A DNA stretch of 64,000 bases, from positions 341,001 to 405,000 of the forward strand of contig JACCIC010000217.1 in NCBI GenBank assembly GCA_018907035.1, written 5' to 3'. Each line of letters opens with the position of its first letter. Positions within the stretch are counted from its first letter, which is position 1. The DNA is from Sycobia sp. Sy_11. Taxonomy: Eukaryota > Arthropoda > Insecta > Hymenoptera > Epichrysomallidae. This document shows, in pieces, positions 52,871-63,260 of the stretch. A model generated the notes under the pieces. The model was not told the origin of the DNA and searched no databases. It worked only from the letters and a program-made list of their open reading frames with translations. The position numbers and the translations under genes are program-made.

Positions 52871-53573
52871 ATTCATTGCTTACTTAAGTGGCAGCCCCTA
52901 ACGTTAGACGTGTTTTTTGAGCTCGGCGATTTTCGTTTGTGAAAAAAAATGGAGCAAAGAATTTGTATTCAATTTTGAAAAAAAAATGAAATAAAGTGCA
53001 GTGACGTTTGCAAAATGTTAACAAAGGCATATGGTGAGTCTAGTATGAGTAAAGCAAGGATTTACGAGTGGTATAAGCGTTTCCAAGATGGCCGCGAAAA
53101 CGTTGATGATGACAAGCGATCGAGACGCTCAAGCACATGAACAGCCGACGAAAACGTGAAAAAGATGAAAAAAATGGTTATAAACGATCACCGAATCACA
53201 ATCAGAGAAGTTGCTGATGATGTTGGCATATCAGTTGACTGATGCCATGGAATGTTTTCGGATGCTTTAGATATGAAACGGATGGTAGCAAAATTTGTTC
53301 CAAAATTGTTGAATTTTAAACAAAACAGCGGCGAATGGAAATAGCTCAGAAGTCGTTAAATAAAGTTAATAACGATGCAGAATTACTAAAACGTATTATA
53401 ACAGGTGACGAAACATGGGTTTACGGATATGATATCGTAACTAAGACTCAACCGTCCCAGTGGAGGCATTCTGGATCGCCTAGATCGAAAAAGGCTCGAC
53501 AAATGAAAATTGCCGAGCCCAAAAAACACGTCTAACGTTAGCGGCTGCCACTTAAAAAGTAAGCAATGAATAT
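52871..53573 (+). mobile_element. Non-autonomous mariner with long inverted ends (5' half of transposase)
   Basis: The ends are inverted repeats of about 60 bp: attcattgcttacttaagtg at 52871 and, on the minus strand, ttcattgctta then TTTTTAAGTGGCAGCCGCTA from 53570. Both continue AACGTTAGACGTGTTTTTTG. Inside is the N-terminal half of a cecropia-type mariner transposase (CKMLTKAYGESSMSKARIYE, EWYKRFQDGRENVDDD) up to TGDETWVYGYDIVTKTQPSQ with the first catalytic Asp. Then the sequence runs directly into the right end. The other two Asp are deleted. Confidence 0.88.
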
Positions 53574-53574
53574 T

Positions 53575-54440
53575 GCTGAATTTGAATATTATTGAATATT
53601 ACTGAATTTATCGTACTTTAGGGGCATGCGTACCAACATAATAAAAACAATTTTATACAAGCGGACTCTCCAAACCTGCGAAATTTAAAAATTCTCGTTA
53701 CTTTTTGAGCACACCTCGTATATATACGTACATAATATGAATAACTGATGAAAAAAACATAAAACAATTTTTTTTGATTTGTTAATATTTAACGAAATTG
53801 TGCATCGATATACCATTTATTCAAAATAAGTAATTAAGATATATAAAATATTGACTTTTTCTGATGTAATATATCTATAGTTTTTCTAGGAATTCGATTG
53901 CTGATTTTAAAAACTATTTCTTTGATTTTGAAAAATATTTTTTTAAACTCAAGTGGTTAATATTGTATAGTTCAACAAAATATCAAAAAGACCTGTAGTA
54001 TTCTAATTCTTATGAGACAATCATTTTCGGATTCTTAAACTACATCTAATCAAATGTGTGTACATAAGGACTAAATGTACATTATATATTTTTATTGTAA
54101 TTAAGAATAATCCCAGTAGACCGGTAATTTTCCGTACCTGCGTAACATCTGGAATTTCCAATGTTTAGACTTATATACGCTATTCGAACGCATGCTCGAC
54201 CTTTTTTTTGTATTATGGGTTAGGTATTCGAGATTTGCAATAAAATAAGATTTATATTTTATGTAAAATTTATTATAAAAATTCTTATAATGGTTTTTAA
54301 ATATTAAAAATTATCTATATATATTTTTAAATTAGTTTTAATTTTAAATTCTATTTACCATCCTATTAGATTTTTTAATATTTTAATTTAAGAGTATATT
54401 AGTAACAAAATTAGAATCTTCAATAGATTAATCTTATTTA
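53575..54440. other. AT-rich spacer, no gene seen
   Basis: AT-rich DNA without a supported frame, RNA gene or transposon end. Confidence 0.6.
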
Positions 54441-54448
54441 TTTTTAGA

Positions 54449-54484
54449 ACAGGGGGGCTCCGCCCCTTGCACCCCCACCTCCCG
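54449..54484. repeat. Isolated G/C-run hairpin
   Basis: ggggggctccgccccttgca followed by cccccacc, in AT-rich DNA. GGGGC/GCCCC arms with a TCC loop can form a tight hairpin, and the G run can pair with the later C run as well. Confidence 0.6.
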
Positions 54485-54904
54485 ATCCTATATCTCTTCT
54501 TAACAGACTTTATCAATTTCGAAATAAGAGGAAATAATTAAATTTAATGTTATGAAATTCAAATAAATTGCAGGAATAACCTTAAGAGAAAACCGATAAT
54601 ATTATATTTTTTCAAATCTAACGAATGACATTTTATGTTAGGGCATCTTATTTCGGAGCGAGTATCAGCTGGACCTTTAAAAATTATATCTGCTTGCTCG
54701 ATCTAAGCATGACTAACACATGAGGGCGGGGAATTGACATTCTTTGATTCTGTAAGTTTGCCATTCAATTTTTTGTGCATTTCTTTGTGCAATGCTTTTC
54801 CGACTATTTTAGACCCTGTCACAATATACTATTACCTTTTCTTTGTCGAGAATTTGCCAAAGCATATCTACTATTTACGACCTAATGAATCATTTTCCGC
54901 TGGA

Positions 54905-54905
<1 letters not shown>

Positions 54906-54949
<44 letters not shown>

Positions 54950-54972
54950 TATATATATATATATATATATAT

Positions 54973-55036
<64 letters not shown>
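54906..55036. repeat. Compound microsatellite (TA)n-(GATA)-(GA)n
   Basis: About 105 bp of TA with interspersed GATA steps ends in (GA)n at 55011-55036. It is the longest simple repeat in the window. Confidence 0.95.
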
Positions 55037-55039
<3 letters not shown>

Positions 55040-55041
<2 letters not shown>

Positions 55042-55710
55042 GTACATACATAGCAAAAAAGTTCAGATTAAGACGCCTCAAACTGTAGCAAAACTTTAGA
55101 TGAAGACGCTTCATATACACTAAGATGCTTTAATATAATATATAGTAAAACGCTTTAATATATAGTATTTAGTAACAGCCTTTAATATAATAATAACCGC
55201 TGATAACATACAGTACAATTATGTGCAATCATAACAGTGCATCATTTTCAATAAGTAAAGTTGGAGATATTCTTAAATACTTCTCTTCATTTAGAAGTAT
55301 GTGAAAGAATTTTCAAAAAATGTGTAATATTTGACTAACATAAAGATCTTTAGCAATTTTATTGTTATTTCAATATTTTATAACGATATTAGTTAAATAT
55401 GTTAAGTATTTCATATCACTGAAAAATAATGTATTAGTAATATTGTGATATATTGTATAGTTCATAGTTATATTAAAAAAATTTGCTAACTAAAAGGAAC
55501 AAAGATTTACAATTTATAAATAATATAAAAGGATCATGTACAAAGTATGTACATTGTAAATAACACTATTGATAGGCAATGTAAAAGTGTTAAAACGTTG
55601 ATCTTTTATTAAATAATTTTAGGGCTATATATGATTATATGAAATAAATGCGCTTTTTAAGAATGTTAGGGCACATTAAATAGGCACATGTCAAACTGGA
55701 TGTTTTAAAA
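55040..55710. other. AT-rich spacer, no gene seen
   Basis: AT-rich DNA. Short imperfect repeats (gacgc-tt, aaacgctttaatata) occur at about 55070-55190. No gene is supported. Confidence 0.5.
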
Positions 55711-55716
55711 ATAACA

Positions 55717-56061
55717 ATGCACACTCAAGACACTACTGTTCGAGTACGTTGGCGTATAATTGGTACATCTGGATTAAAGCTTTTATTAAATTTCTGTCGA
55801 AAATTTGGAGTAGACGAGAGAATATTAAAGAAAAGAAGCGTAAGTATCTAATGATATTTTTACCTTCATTACAAATAAAAACTTAATATTTTGTTTAAAG
55901 TTTCTATGATGGCTATTCTACATTCTAGGTAGAGCAGGATGGAGTAATATAAAAACGTAGCTGAAAAAATGATGCCTGATGATGCGGCAGATGACATGAA
56001 AACAAAAAACAGTATGTCATTAATGTTAGCTTCACAGCTTACATTCTCCAGTATTAAATGA
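55717..56061 (+). pseudogene. Two-exon gene fragment, unidentified, with a frame-breaking lesion
   Basis: ATG at 55717 opens 41 codons (including RVRWRIIGTSGLKLLLNFCR and FGVDERILKKRS) up to a consensus donor AGC|GTAAGT at 55839/55840. An 89-bp intron ends in TTCTACATTCTAG at 55928. The next exon starts VEQDGV, then loses frame by one base at 55947, then reads KNVAEKMMPDDAADDMKTKN to a TGA at 56059. Phase 0 across the intron, canonical sites and normal insect intron length support a real gene. I do not recognise the protein. The second exon's middle is kept in a duplicate at 57452, which lacks the lesion. Confidence 0.55.
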
Positions 56062-56570
56062 AGTAATGAATAGTTTTTTAAGTTCTGTTACATTTTTAAT
56101 TTTGCTTAAAGTTAAAAAGATTGAACAAGGAGATTTATATTATTATTATTATTGATGTGCAAATATCCTTTACATAGGCTCTATATTGTGCATAAATTAA
56201 AAATATGCTATTTATTCTTTGCAATCATTATTTATAAATTATAGTAACTTTGAAGCTAGAAGTTTCTAACGTTTATTGCGATTTGTAATACACTTAATGA
56301 TAATAAGTTATTTATAGTTTATAGTACTATAGACTGATTTGAATGATCATACAAAGTATTAACCTAATAATTAGAATTATTAATTCTAATATATTATCGT
56401 CATCGTCATCATCATTGTTATAGTATATTAATTTCATTATTTATACATAATTTTTAGTTATTATTAATAGAAAATTATTCTTAAAAATTAAATGCCTTTT
56501 ACAAATATATATGTGATTTTATACATTCCTTCTCTTTCCATTCTATGACTTTAATCCTATAATAAATATT
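55948..56570 (+). repeat. Duplicated segment, copy 1
   Basis: Colinear with 57455-57945: shared landmarks are atgatgcctgatgatgc, tgaagtaat, gaacaaggagattta, gatgtgcaaat, ttaattc-aata and cctataataaata. About 130 bp (56190-56330) is absent from copy 2. The copies differ by many substitutions and small indels, so the event is old. Confidence 0.85.
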
Positions 56571-56734
56571 TATATTAAATATTTATATTAATAATCTTAA
56601 TATAAATATTTATTATAAATAAATATTTATGATAAATATTTATATTAAGACAAAATAGCGCCGAAGCAGACACTCATACATGGCCATTGATCAATAAGAT
56701 TAAAAAGATGAAACCATCAAAGAAAAACATAGTG

Positions 56735-57165
56735 AACGGTGGGAGACGAGAAACGACTGTCTCGCATCTAGAAAACTATGGCTTGCTATAGATGAACCAA
56801 GAAACAGTGACCTTTTAAGGTACAAAAAAGCAACCGTTGGCATAATCACAGGAATAATCACTGTGCAACAGGCGTCAACCTCAAAAGATGGGGTAAAGTG
56901 TTTGATGATTCATATAGAGAATGCCACATGGAGGAGGAAACACTAACCCACTTGCTATGCCAATGCCCAGCCCTAGTAAGCAATAGACTTATATTGTTAA
57001 CACAAAGCTTCATGTGAGATCTGGAAGAGGCATCGAGTATGGATATTGGAGTATTAGCTAAATTTGCGAGAGATTGGAAATATTTCTCTGAAAGAAAATA
57101 GGTTATGGCTCCACTCTTCGGGAAACACAGGGCATCGCAATGGGCTTAAGGTCACCAAGCGTAAA
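56735..57165 (+). mobile_element. 3' end of a LINE with RNase H-type C-terminus
   Basis: Plus-strand frames read WETRNDCLASRKLWLAIDEP, RNSDLLRYKKATVGIITGII (an I-T-G-H-like motif) and VFDDSYRECHMEEETLTHLL followed by CQCPALVSNR, then DLEEASSMDIGVLAKFARDW. This is the end of an I/Jockey-group LINE: RNase H tail, then a Cys/His motif with H-L-L-C-x-C-P-A-L. The first Cys is now Tyr. The RT lies in no other part of the window. Confidence 0.75.
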
Positions 57166-57205
57166 TGTAATGTCCGAATAGGGTAGAGCACAAGCCCTTA
57201 CAACC

Positions 57206-57225
57206 TAACCTAACCTAAATTACTA
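57206..57225 (+). repeat. Short telomere-like (CCTAA)3 tract as LINE tail
   Basis: Three units of CCTAA, the C-strand of the arthropod telomere repeat TTAGG, end the LINE fragment where a poly(A) or simple tail is expected. It may be the LINE's own tail repeat or a mark of insertion into telomeric sequence. Confidence 0.7.
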
Positions 57226-57299
57226 TTAAATAGACATGATTTTATTATATTAAGCCCCCCCGCACGCACCGAAGACAGTCATCATTCCCCTCGATTGCA

Positions 57300-57440
57300 C
57301 GATCGCACGAACTCGAAACACAAAATCTGGGATATCGCATGAAACGGTCAGTACCTCGCTTTGGCCACCAGAAGCCCTCGTTTTCAGTCGAAAAAAATTT
57401 TCTTCAGTCTTGGTCATAAGCATCGGCGATCCCCCCCTTA
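57300..57440 (+). repeat. Dispersed repeat, second copy of 9411-9540
   Basis: Parallel to 9411-9540 from gatcgcacgaactc to catcggcgat, with several small gaps. The minus-strand frame here (57504-57250) is a shadow. The repeat stops where the duplicate of exon 2 begins, at 57452. Confidence 0.6.
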
Positions 57441-57451
57441 TGATTTCTGAC

Positions 57452-57568
57452 GTATATAAACACATAGCAGATAAAATGATGCCTGATGATGCAGCAGATG
57501 ACATGAAAACGAAAACCAGTATTTCATCAAATCAAAGTATGCTTCTAGTTTACATTCTCCAGTTTTAA
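57452..57568 (+). pseudogene. Duplicate of exon 2 of the 55717 gene
   Basis: VYKHIADKMMPDDAADDMKT at 57452 corresponds to KNVAEKMMPDDAADDMKTKN in the 55717 copy, then runs to a TAA at 57566. The upstream exon and the acceptor are not duplicated; the segment starts at a repeat boundary. The protein-level match is better kept than the surrounding DNA, but one copy alone cannot be translated. Confidence 0.6.
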
Positions 57569-57945
57569 ATGAAGTAATTACTTTTTTTAAGTTAAGTTAC
57601 ATTTGTACATTTTGTTTTAAGTTAAAAAATTTGAACAAGGAGATTTAGATTATTATTACTGATGTGCAAATGTCATTTACATAAGATTTATATTGTGCAT
57701 AAATTAAAAACTAGGGACTAATTTGAATGATCATTCAAAATATAAACCTCATAATTAGAATTATTAATTCAAATAGTTTTTCATCATCACAATCATCGTT
57801 ATGGTATATTCATTTTATTATTTACACATAATTTATAGTTATTATTAATAAGAAAGTATTGTTAAAAATTATATACCCTTACAAATATATATGCCTTCTC
57901 TCTTTCCATTCATAAATTTCATCCTATAATAAATAGAAATCAGAT
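57455..57945 (+). repeat. Duplicated segment, copy 2
   Basis: Counterpart of 55948-56570, shorter by about 130 bp. The LINE end and the dispersed repeat now separate the two copies. Confidence 0.85.
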
Positions 57946-57963
57946 GTTCGATATAATGAATAC

Positions 57964-58695
57964 TGTGAGGATTACATCCTCCACATAACCGTGCCACGAG
58001 CGTCCTCACCAACGAAAGTGAGGGTATCGGAGGCATTTAAGTGCATCCGCACTATAGTTAGAGTTAATCAAGCCGTGTCGTCTCTAATGAACACACGCTC
58101 GTCCTGTATATATCTGTAATAAAGAATCTCACACTTGTCAAAACTAAGATGAACTTCCAGGTCTCTACCTAACCTTTAAATTAGAGTAGAGTGTGTGTCC
58201 TCGGATTAGTAATTAGCTCATTAGCTCATCCATTAATCTGCAAAATAATGTATCAATTGTACAAATAACGTTAAACCGTTTGGTAACAGATTTTTTTATA
58301 TACATATACATTTTTACGTGTACCAATTGCTCAAAAATTTTTAACGATTGTTGCTCGCAACAAACGACGTTAATTATTTATAAACAATGATGTTCTCGCG
58401 CATGTACCTTGTCTTAATGGCAAAGCAATCACAGTACGGGAACTACAGCTTATAGCTGAATATAAATTCCTATAAGCTAAAAGATTGTGGCGCAGAAACA
58501 ACAAGGCCGAATTTAACATAACCTCAAAAGAATTTCACAAGTCCTTAGCAAGTTTCCTGTTTCAACGTACTCCGAGCGGATCTTCCAGAGTTTCGTTGTT
58601 AAGCATTTACCATTGTTACCAAGCCCCTGTAATTGCGATTTTTCTCTTGTAAATATATATATTTAGCATGTAAGAAATATTCGCGTAAACTCACA
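57964..58695 (+). mobile_element. Candidate LTR of Gypsy element E
   Basis: TGTGAGGATTACATCC starts at 57964 and a matching end ...CTCACA is at 58690-58695, giving 6-bp inverted ends. AATAAA at about 58121 is a possible poly(A) signal. A convincing primer-binding site is missing (TGGCGGACCA at about 58718 is a weak candidate). The limits are uncertain. Confidence 0.3.
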
Positions 58696-59032
58696 TACAG
58701 GGTTTTTAGCTACTAGCTGGCGGACCAAAGAGATCAGCTAAAGCTAAGTGTACAGAGCTCTACCATATCCCGCCGGGAGGGTGTGAGCCTCCCATACCGG
58801 CAACGGATAAGTAGGAGCGACCAGCGTAGTGACTCGGTATAGTGTGAGCTTCCTTACCGACACTACAAACGTACGGGTTTTACATCATCTTACGTCGGTC
58901 AAACAGATTTCTTTTGAACCGATTGTAGCAAAGTTAGCTTCACGCGAACCCCGCCTAATAGTAAAACACATTTAGGCAGGTAGTGTAGGTTAGTTTCAGG
59001 GCAGTTGCGGTCAACCTTTGTAAAGGTGCCTG

Positions 59033-60114
59033 GTGCACTGGGTTAGGACCATTGTAAAACACTTAGAAAAAATTGAGACGATAGAGTCTTTTCTCCTTGG
59101 GTGCCTCCGCAATGGTCACTCGTACAGGTTGTCGCACGGTAACAGCAGCGACATGAGTCTTTTTGCAACTCCCCCATTCCGAAACACTGGTACAGTGTCC
59201 CGTACATCCATCCGTAGTAATACGCACCTCCCTCGCGAAAACGGTAATATCCGCGACGCGGAAGAAAACGTCATGGTAAACAACCGCTCGAGCGATAACA
59301 GCCCGAATGACAGGCTCGCCGAGCACATTGCAGCACTGAAAGTGGATACATAAAATTTGCAGCCACAGGTAGCTCATTTAACGGAGCTGGTACACAGCCT
59401 GGTTCTGCAGCATACGCATGACGCTGTGGTTAACGATGCCGCGCAGGTCACCGCCGACAATGAATTCGTCACGTCCATCGATCTTCTCGCGTATGAAAAT
59501 GAGCCCCAACGCGAGGGTCGCGTCCGTTTCGCGCAGTTCACGCGAACAAATGCTGAGGGATTTGCTAATCGCTTATCAAGTGAAACTATCAGGGCCAATC
59601 TGGCCATTCTCCATGTACTACCGCCCGACAATGTGTACAATGGTCTAAAAAACGAGCTTCTTTCGCACAACACGGTTACGTTAAAGCCAAAGCTCGACAA
59701 AATAATCCGGGAGACGGGGAGGGGAATAATCCCTTCGCGTACTACCAGGAACTAATTCGTAACGCCGGCACGTATATGCCACGTGAAACCATAGTCGCGC
59801 TTTGGCGAACCGGGTTACCTAAATATATTCAGTGTATCATCATCAACGACGATGATGAGCAAGCACCGCCACACGCGGACAAGGTCTTCGATGTCTATCA
59901 CGAAGGCGAATACACACGCGTAGAGTCACAAAATAAGAATGCTGTGGCTCGCGAACTTGAACGCCTACGAAGAGAAATCGAGGACCTGAAAAGAGTAGGG
60001 TCTGCCAGATCAACTCACCGTCAGTCATATCGCGAACCGAAACCGTCCGCGACCTCCCGCACAGCGCGTCAGGCAAATCGTCGAGCCCAAGAAACGAGAC
60101 TCCGTCGGATTTGA
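59033..60114 (+). pseudogene. Gag of Gypsy element E
   Basis: Frames 59033-59353, 59357-59755 and 59776-60114 form one broken Gag. It reads NDRLAEHIAALKVDT, then FAQFTRTNAEGFANRL with YNGLKNELLSHNTVTLKPKL, then PRETIVALWRTGLPKYIQCI and HADKVFDVYHEGE. The last part matches the capsid C-terminus of CsRn1-type Gag (...LWL-x-x-LP...LA-x-x-AD-x-V...). No CCHC knuckle is present. The end is Arg-rich (SYREPKPSATSRTARQANRR). Confidence 0.7.
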
Positions 60115-60716
60115 ATACAATTCGCGCTAAAAGCTCCTCCAAGCAGGAGACTCGAAAAGCGCCTCAACTATTAAACGGGTTCTGTCAATCGCAGTTCGAT
60201 TACGGGAAGTCTGCGAAATTTGGCCACCCGCAAATACGTCTGTTACGCCGATTTTACGGTGGCGAACGGGGTAACGACTTCGGAAAACAAGTAAAACGCG
60301 AAGCTCACGAGGCTGAGGTCGCGTTAATTTTCTCAAAAAGCCTCATTATTAAGGACCGAGCCACCGGGCTAGCCTTTCTGATAGACACCGACGCCGACGT
60401 GTCGGTATTACCTTCCGCGAGCGTTGAACCCGATTCATCTCAAGAGCCATTTACACTCTTCGCGGGGAACGGGTCAACGATACAAACATTCGGGACGAAA
60501 AAGTTAAATGTTAACTTAGGGTTCCGCGAAACGTTATCGTGGAATTTTGTTGTAGCTAATGTCCAGATCCCGATTATCGGGAGCGACTTTCTAGAAAAAT
60601 TCCATCTGATTCCGGATCTGAAGCTACGCAAGCTCATGCGAAAAGACACCGACGAGAGTGTCCGCTGTAATACCAACACTCCGTCGGTGCACGCGATCAA
60701 CCCTACCTGCCCGTAG
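60111..60716 (+). pseudogene. Protease of Gypsy element E (active site D-T-D)
   Basis: GLAFLIDTDADVSVLPSASV holds the active site, with D-T-D-A where D-T-G-A is required. It goes on FAGNGSTIQTFGTKKLNVNL and IPIIGSDFLEKFHLIPDLKL, the I-I-G-x-D-F-L end of the clade's protease. One G-to-D change is enough to inactivate it. The frame itself is open for 201 codons. Confidence 0.8.
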
Positions 60717-60770
60717 GCCGCCGTACTACAGAAGTTTCCCCCCCTTCTCGGGACAGAACAGGAAGAAGAG

Positions 60771-61990
60771 TTGATAGATCGTGGTATCTACCATCACATA
60801 TTAACTACGAGCCCTCCACTCAGCCAACGTGCGCGACGACTGAGTCCGGAGAAATTAGAAGCGGCGAAAGTTCAATTCGAAGAGCTTATGCAGAAAAGCA
60901 TCATTCGTCCATCTAAAAGCTCTTGGGCTTCTCCCATTCACATGGTCAAAAAGAAAGATGGTGATTGGCGGATTTGTGGCGATTATGAAAGGCTTAACAG
61001 TGTTACGATTCCTGATAAGTACTCCTTACCCCACCTCCAGGATTTTCCCACTCTCCTTAACGAAAAATCCGTTTTCTCAAAAATAGATTTACACAAAGCC
61101 TTCTATCAAATCCCCGTAGTGGAGGAGGATAGAAAGAAGACTGCTGTAATTACCCCTTTCGGCCTATTCGAGTTCAATGTCATGTCGTTCGGCTTTAAAA
61201 ATGCAGCGCAATCGTTTCAATGATACATCAATAGCACGTTAGGGGACCTGCGATGCGCCTTCGCATTCGTCGACGACATTTTAATCGACTCGACCGACGA
61301 GGAGCAGCATAAGCGGGATCTGGAAACGGTTATGGCGCACATAGACAAGTTTCGGCTGCGCCTTAACATAGACAAATGTAATCTCAGGCAGCCGAAGCTA
61401 GAATTCTTAGGTCACGTCATAAACGTAAAAGGGTTCAAGCCGACACCTGAAAAGGTGGAAGCTGTCCGCGATTTCCCCAAACCGAGAAACGAAACCGAAT
61501 TACGCCGTTTTCTCGGCATGGTCAATTTCTACCAGGCGTCGATTCCACACGCCGCGGAAATACAAGAGCCGCTATTGCGGTATCTAAAAGGCCTCTAAGA
61601 AGGATTCGCGCCTTATCATATGGGACATGACCGGTAACACCGCGTTCGGAAAAACGGCGACCTATGGCAACCTCTTACTTTTTTTAGCAAGAAATTCAAC
61701 TCCGCGCAGTCCAAGTATAGTACATACGACCGCGAACTCACCGCGATATATTACGCGGTTAAGAAATTTTTTTACTACCTTGAAGGCCGATCCTTCGACG
61801 TAGTAATATACCATAAACCCCTCGTGTACGCACGCGCACAATCGCAGGACAAGGCCCCTGCAATTCTCTGCAGACAGGTGACGTACCTAACACCTACAAC
61901 CTACCGGCTGGGCACAGAAAACCCCCTCGCGGACACTCTCTCCCGCATCGAGTACTTTTCCATTCCTTCGATGTTGAATTGGCATGACAA
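60771..61990 (+). pseudogene. Reverse transcriptase and RNase H of Gypsy element E
   Basis: From 60771: RARRLSPEKLEAAKVQFEEL, SSWASPIHMVKKKDGDWRIC, FSKIDLHKAFYQIPVVEEDR (first Asp) and TPFGLFEFNVMSFGFKNAAQ, then a TGA at 61221, then AFAFVDDILIDSTDEEQHKR with the catalytic F-V-D-D at about 61264-61275. The frame continues to 61598 (RRFLGMVNFYQASIPHAAEI). RNase H follows with shifts: YDRELTAIYYAVKKFFYYLE, VVIYHKPLVYA (normally D-H-K-P) and NPLADTLSRI at about 61920. Confidence 0.88.
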
Positions 61991-62890
61991 CTGGAACGAT
62001 TACGACCCAGAGGTCCTACGCGTTCGCGCACACGTTAACGCGTTTAGGTTACCGACATTGTTTGATGCCAAGACTCTCGTACAAAGACAGGAGGACGACA
62101 CTGAACTAAACCGTATTTTATGTGACAGGTCGCATCCCCTTAAACTTAAACAAATTACGTTTAACGACCCGGACCATACGCCGTTTTACTGCGATATAAA
62201 AGGCGACACAGTGCGACCTCATACCCCGGGTGACATGAGAGAGGAGCTAATAGCTCTTTTTCACAACAATGCGCACCGGAGTGGCAAAGTAACCGATCGT
62301 TTACTGCGCCAACAGTACGTTTGCCCCGATATGTCCCGCGATATCGCGCGTTACTGTAGGAATTGCATCGCGTGCCAAGCGGCTGAAGACGACAAGGCAC
62401 AATCGCCCGTCGCCGTCGCATTTTATCGCGCCGGACTGTAGATTCGAGCACTTGCACCTTGACATTGTGAGTCCGTTGTCGAACTATGAAAGCTATACGC
62501 ACCAGCTCACCATGGTAGACCGATTCACTAGGTGGCCAGAGGCTGTACCCCTCCGGGAAATGACAGCCCGATCAGTCGCGTTCACGTTTTATAAGACATG
62601 GATTGCGAGATTCAGCGCGCTGTTGAGAATCACTACCGATCAGACTACTCAATTCGAGGCGCAACTATTTAAGGAACTACTAGATTTTACTGGATGCCAG
62701 CGTATTCGAACATCTGCTTATCACCCCGCGGCGAACGGAATGGAGAGCGTTGGTACCGGGACCTGAAAGCCGCTTTCAGGTGTCACGGTGACGATCCCGA
62801 ATGGCCTCGCCTATTGCCTACCGTACTACTGGGCCTACGTTCTCGCATACGCACGAGTGTAGGAGCCAGTCCCGCAAAATTCCTGTAAGG
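61990..62890 (+). pseudogene. Integrase of Gypsy element E
   Basis: The zinc domain has HNNAHRSGKVTDRLLRQQYV and YCRNCIACQAAEDDKAQS (61990-62441). The core frame 62452-62766 has HLDIVSPLSN (first Asp), TMVDRFTRWPEAVPLREMTA, ITTDQTTQFEAQLFKELL (second Asp) and SAYHPAANGM. The catalytic Glu (N-G-E-R-W-Y-R-D-L-K) is in the next frame because of a one-base shift at about 62735. LGLRSRIRTSVGASPAKFL ends the core. Confidence 0.85.
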
Positions 62891-62894
62891 TACA

Positions 62895-63260
62895 ATGCTC
62901 CTTATCCCTGGCGGTTTTTACACCGACCAGGGTTACGAGCCCGACGACGGGATATTCCTCACGGAATTGAAGAAATCTATGAACCGCGTTAAGCCTGTGT
63001 CCGTACAGCACAACGATGCTAGTAAATCTTTCGTTTTTAAGGAACTTCGCGACTGCTCCCACGTCTTTTTACAACGTGGGGCAAAGAAAACCCCTATGCA
63101 CGCAAGCGCCGAACTTGCTGGGATTCGGTTAGAGGAGTTCAAGATTAATTTCGAGGCACGGTACCGCGCAGAAACTATGCGCGTTATGAGGGCAATGCGT
63201 TTAAGCATGTGTGACGGACACAGTGATCGTACATATAACTTACTGCGACTCTACATATAA
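62895..63260 (+). pseudogene. Integrase C-terminal region of Gypsy element E joined to unrelated tail
   Basis: LIPGGFYTDQ, FLTELKKSMNRVKPVSVQHN and SKSFVFKELRDCSHVFLQRG match the post-core region of CsRn1-type integrases. After KKTPMHAS the expected G-P-Y module is replaced by a charged sequence (EEFKINFEARYRAETMRVMR) that I do not recognise. A deletion or a fusion at about 63100 is likely. Confidence 0.65.

Noticed and set aside
54734..55120. Tyr-Ile repeat proteins and long palindromes over the TA arrays
   Set aside because: They are direct results of (TA)n and (GA)n, here and at 4886, 5070, 8079, 40097, 49113 and 49931.
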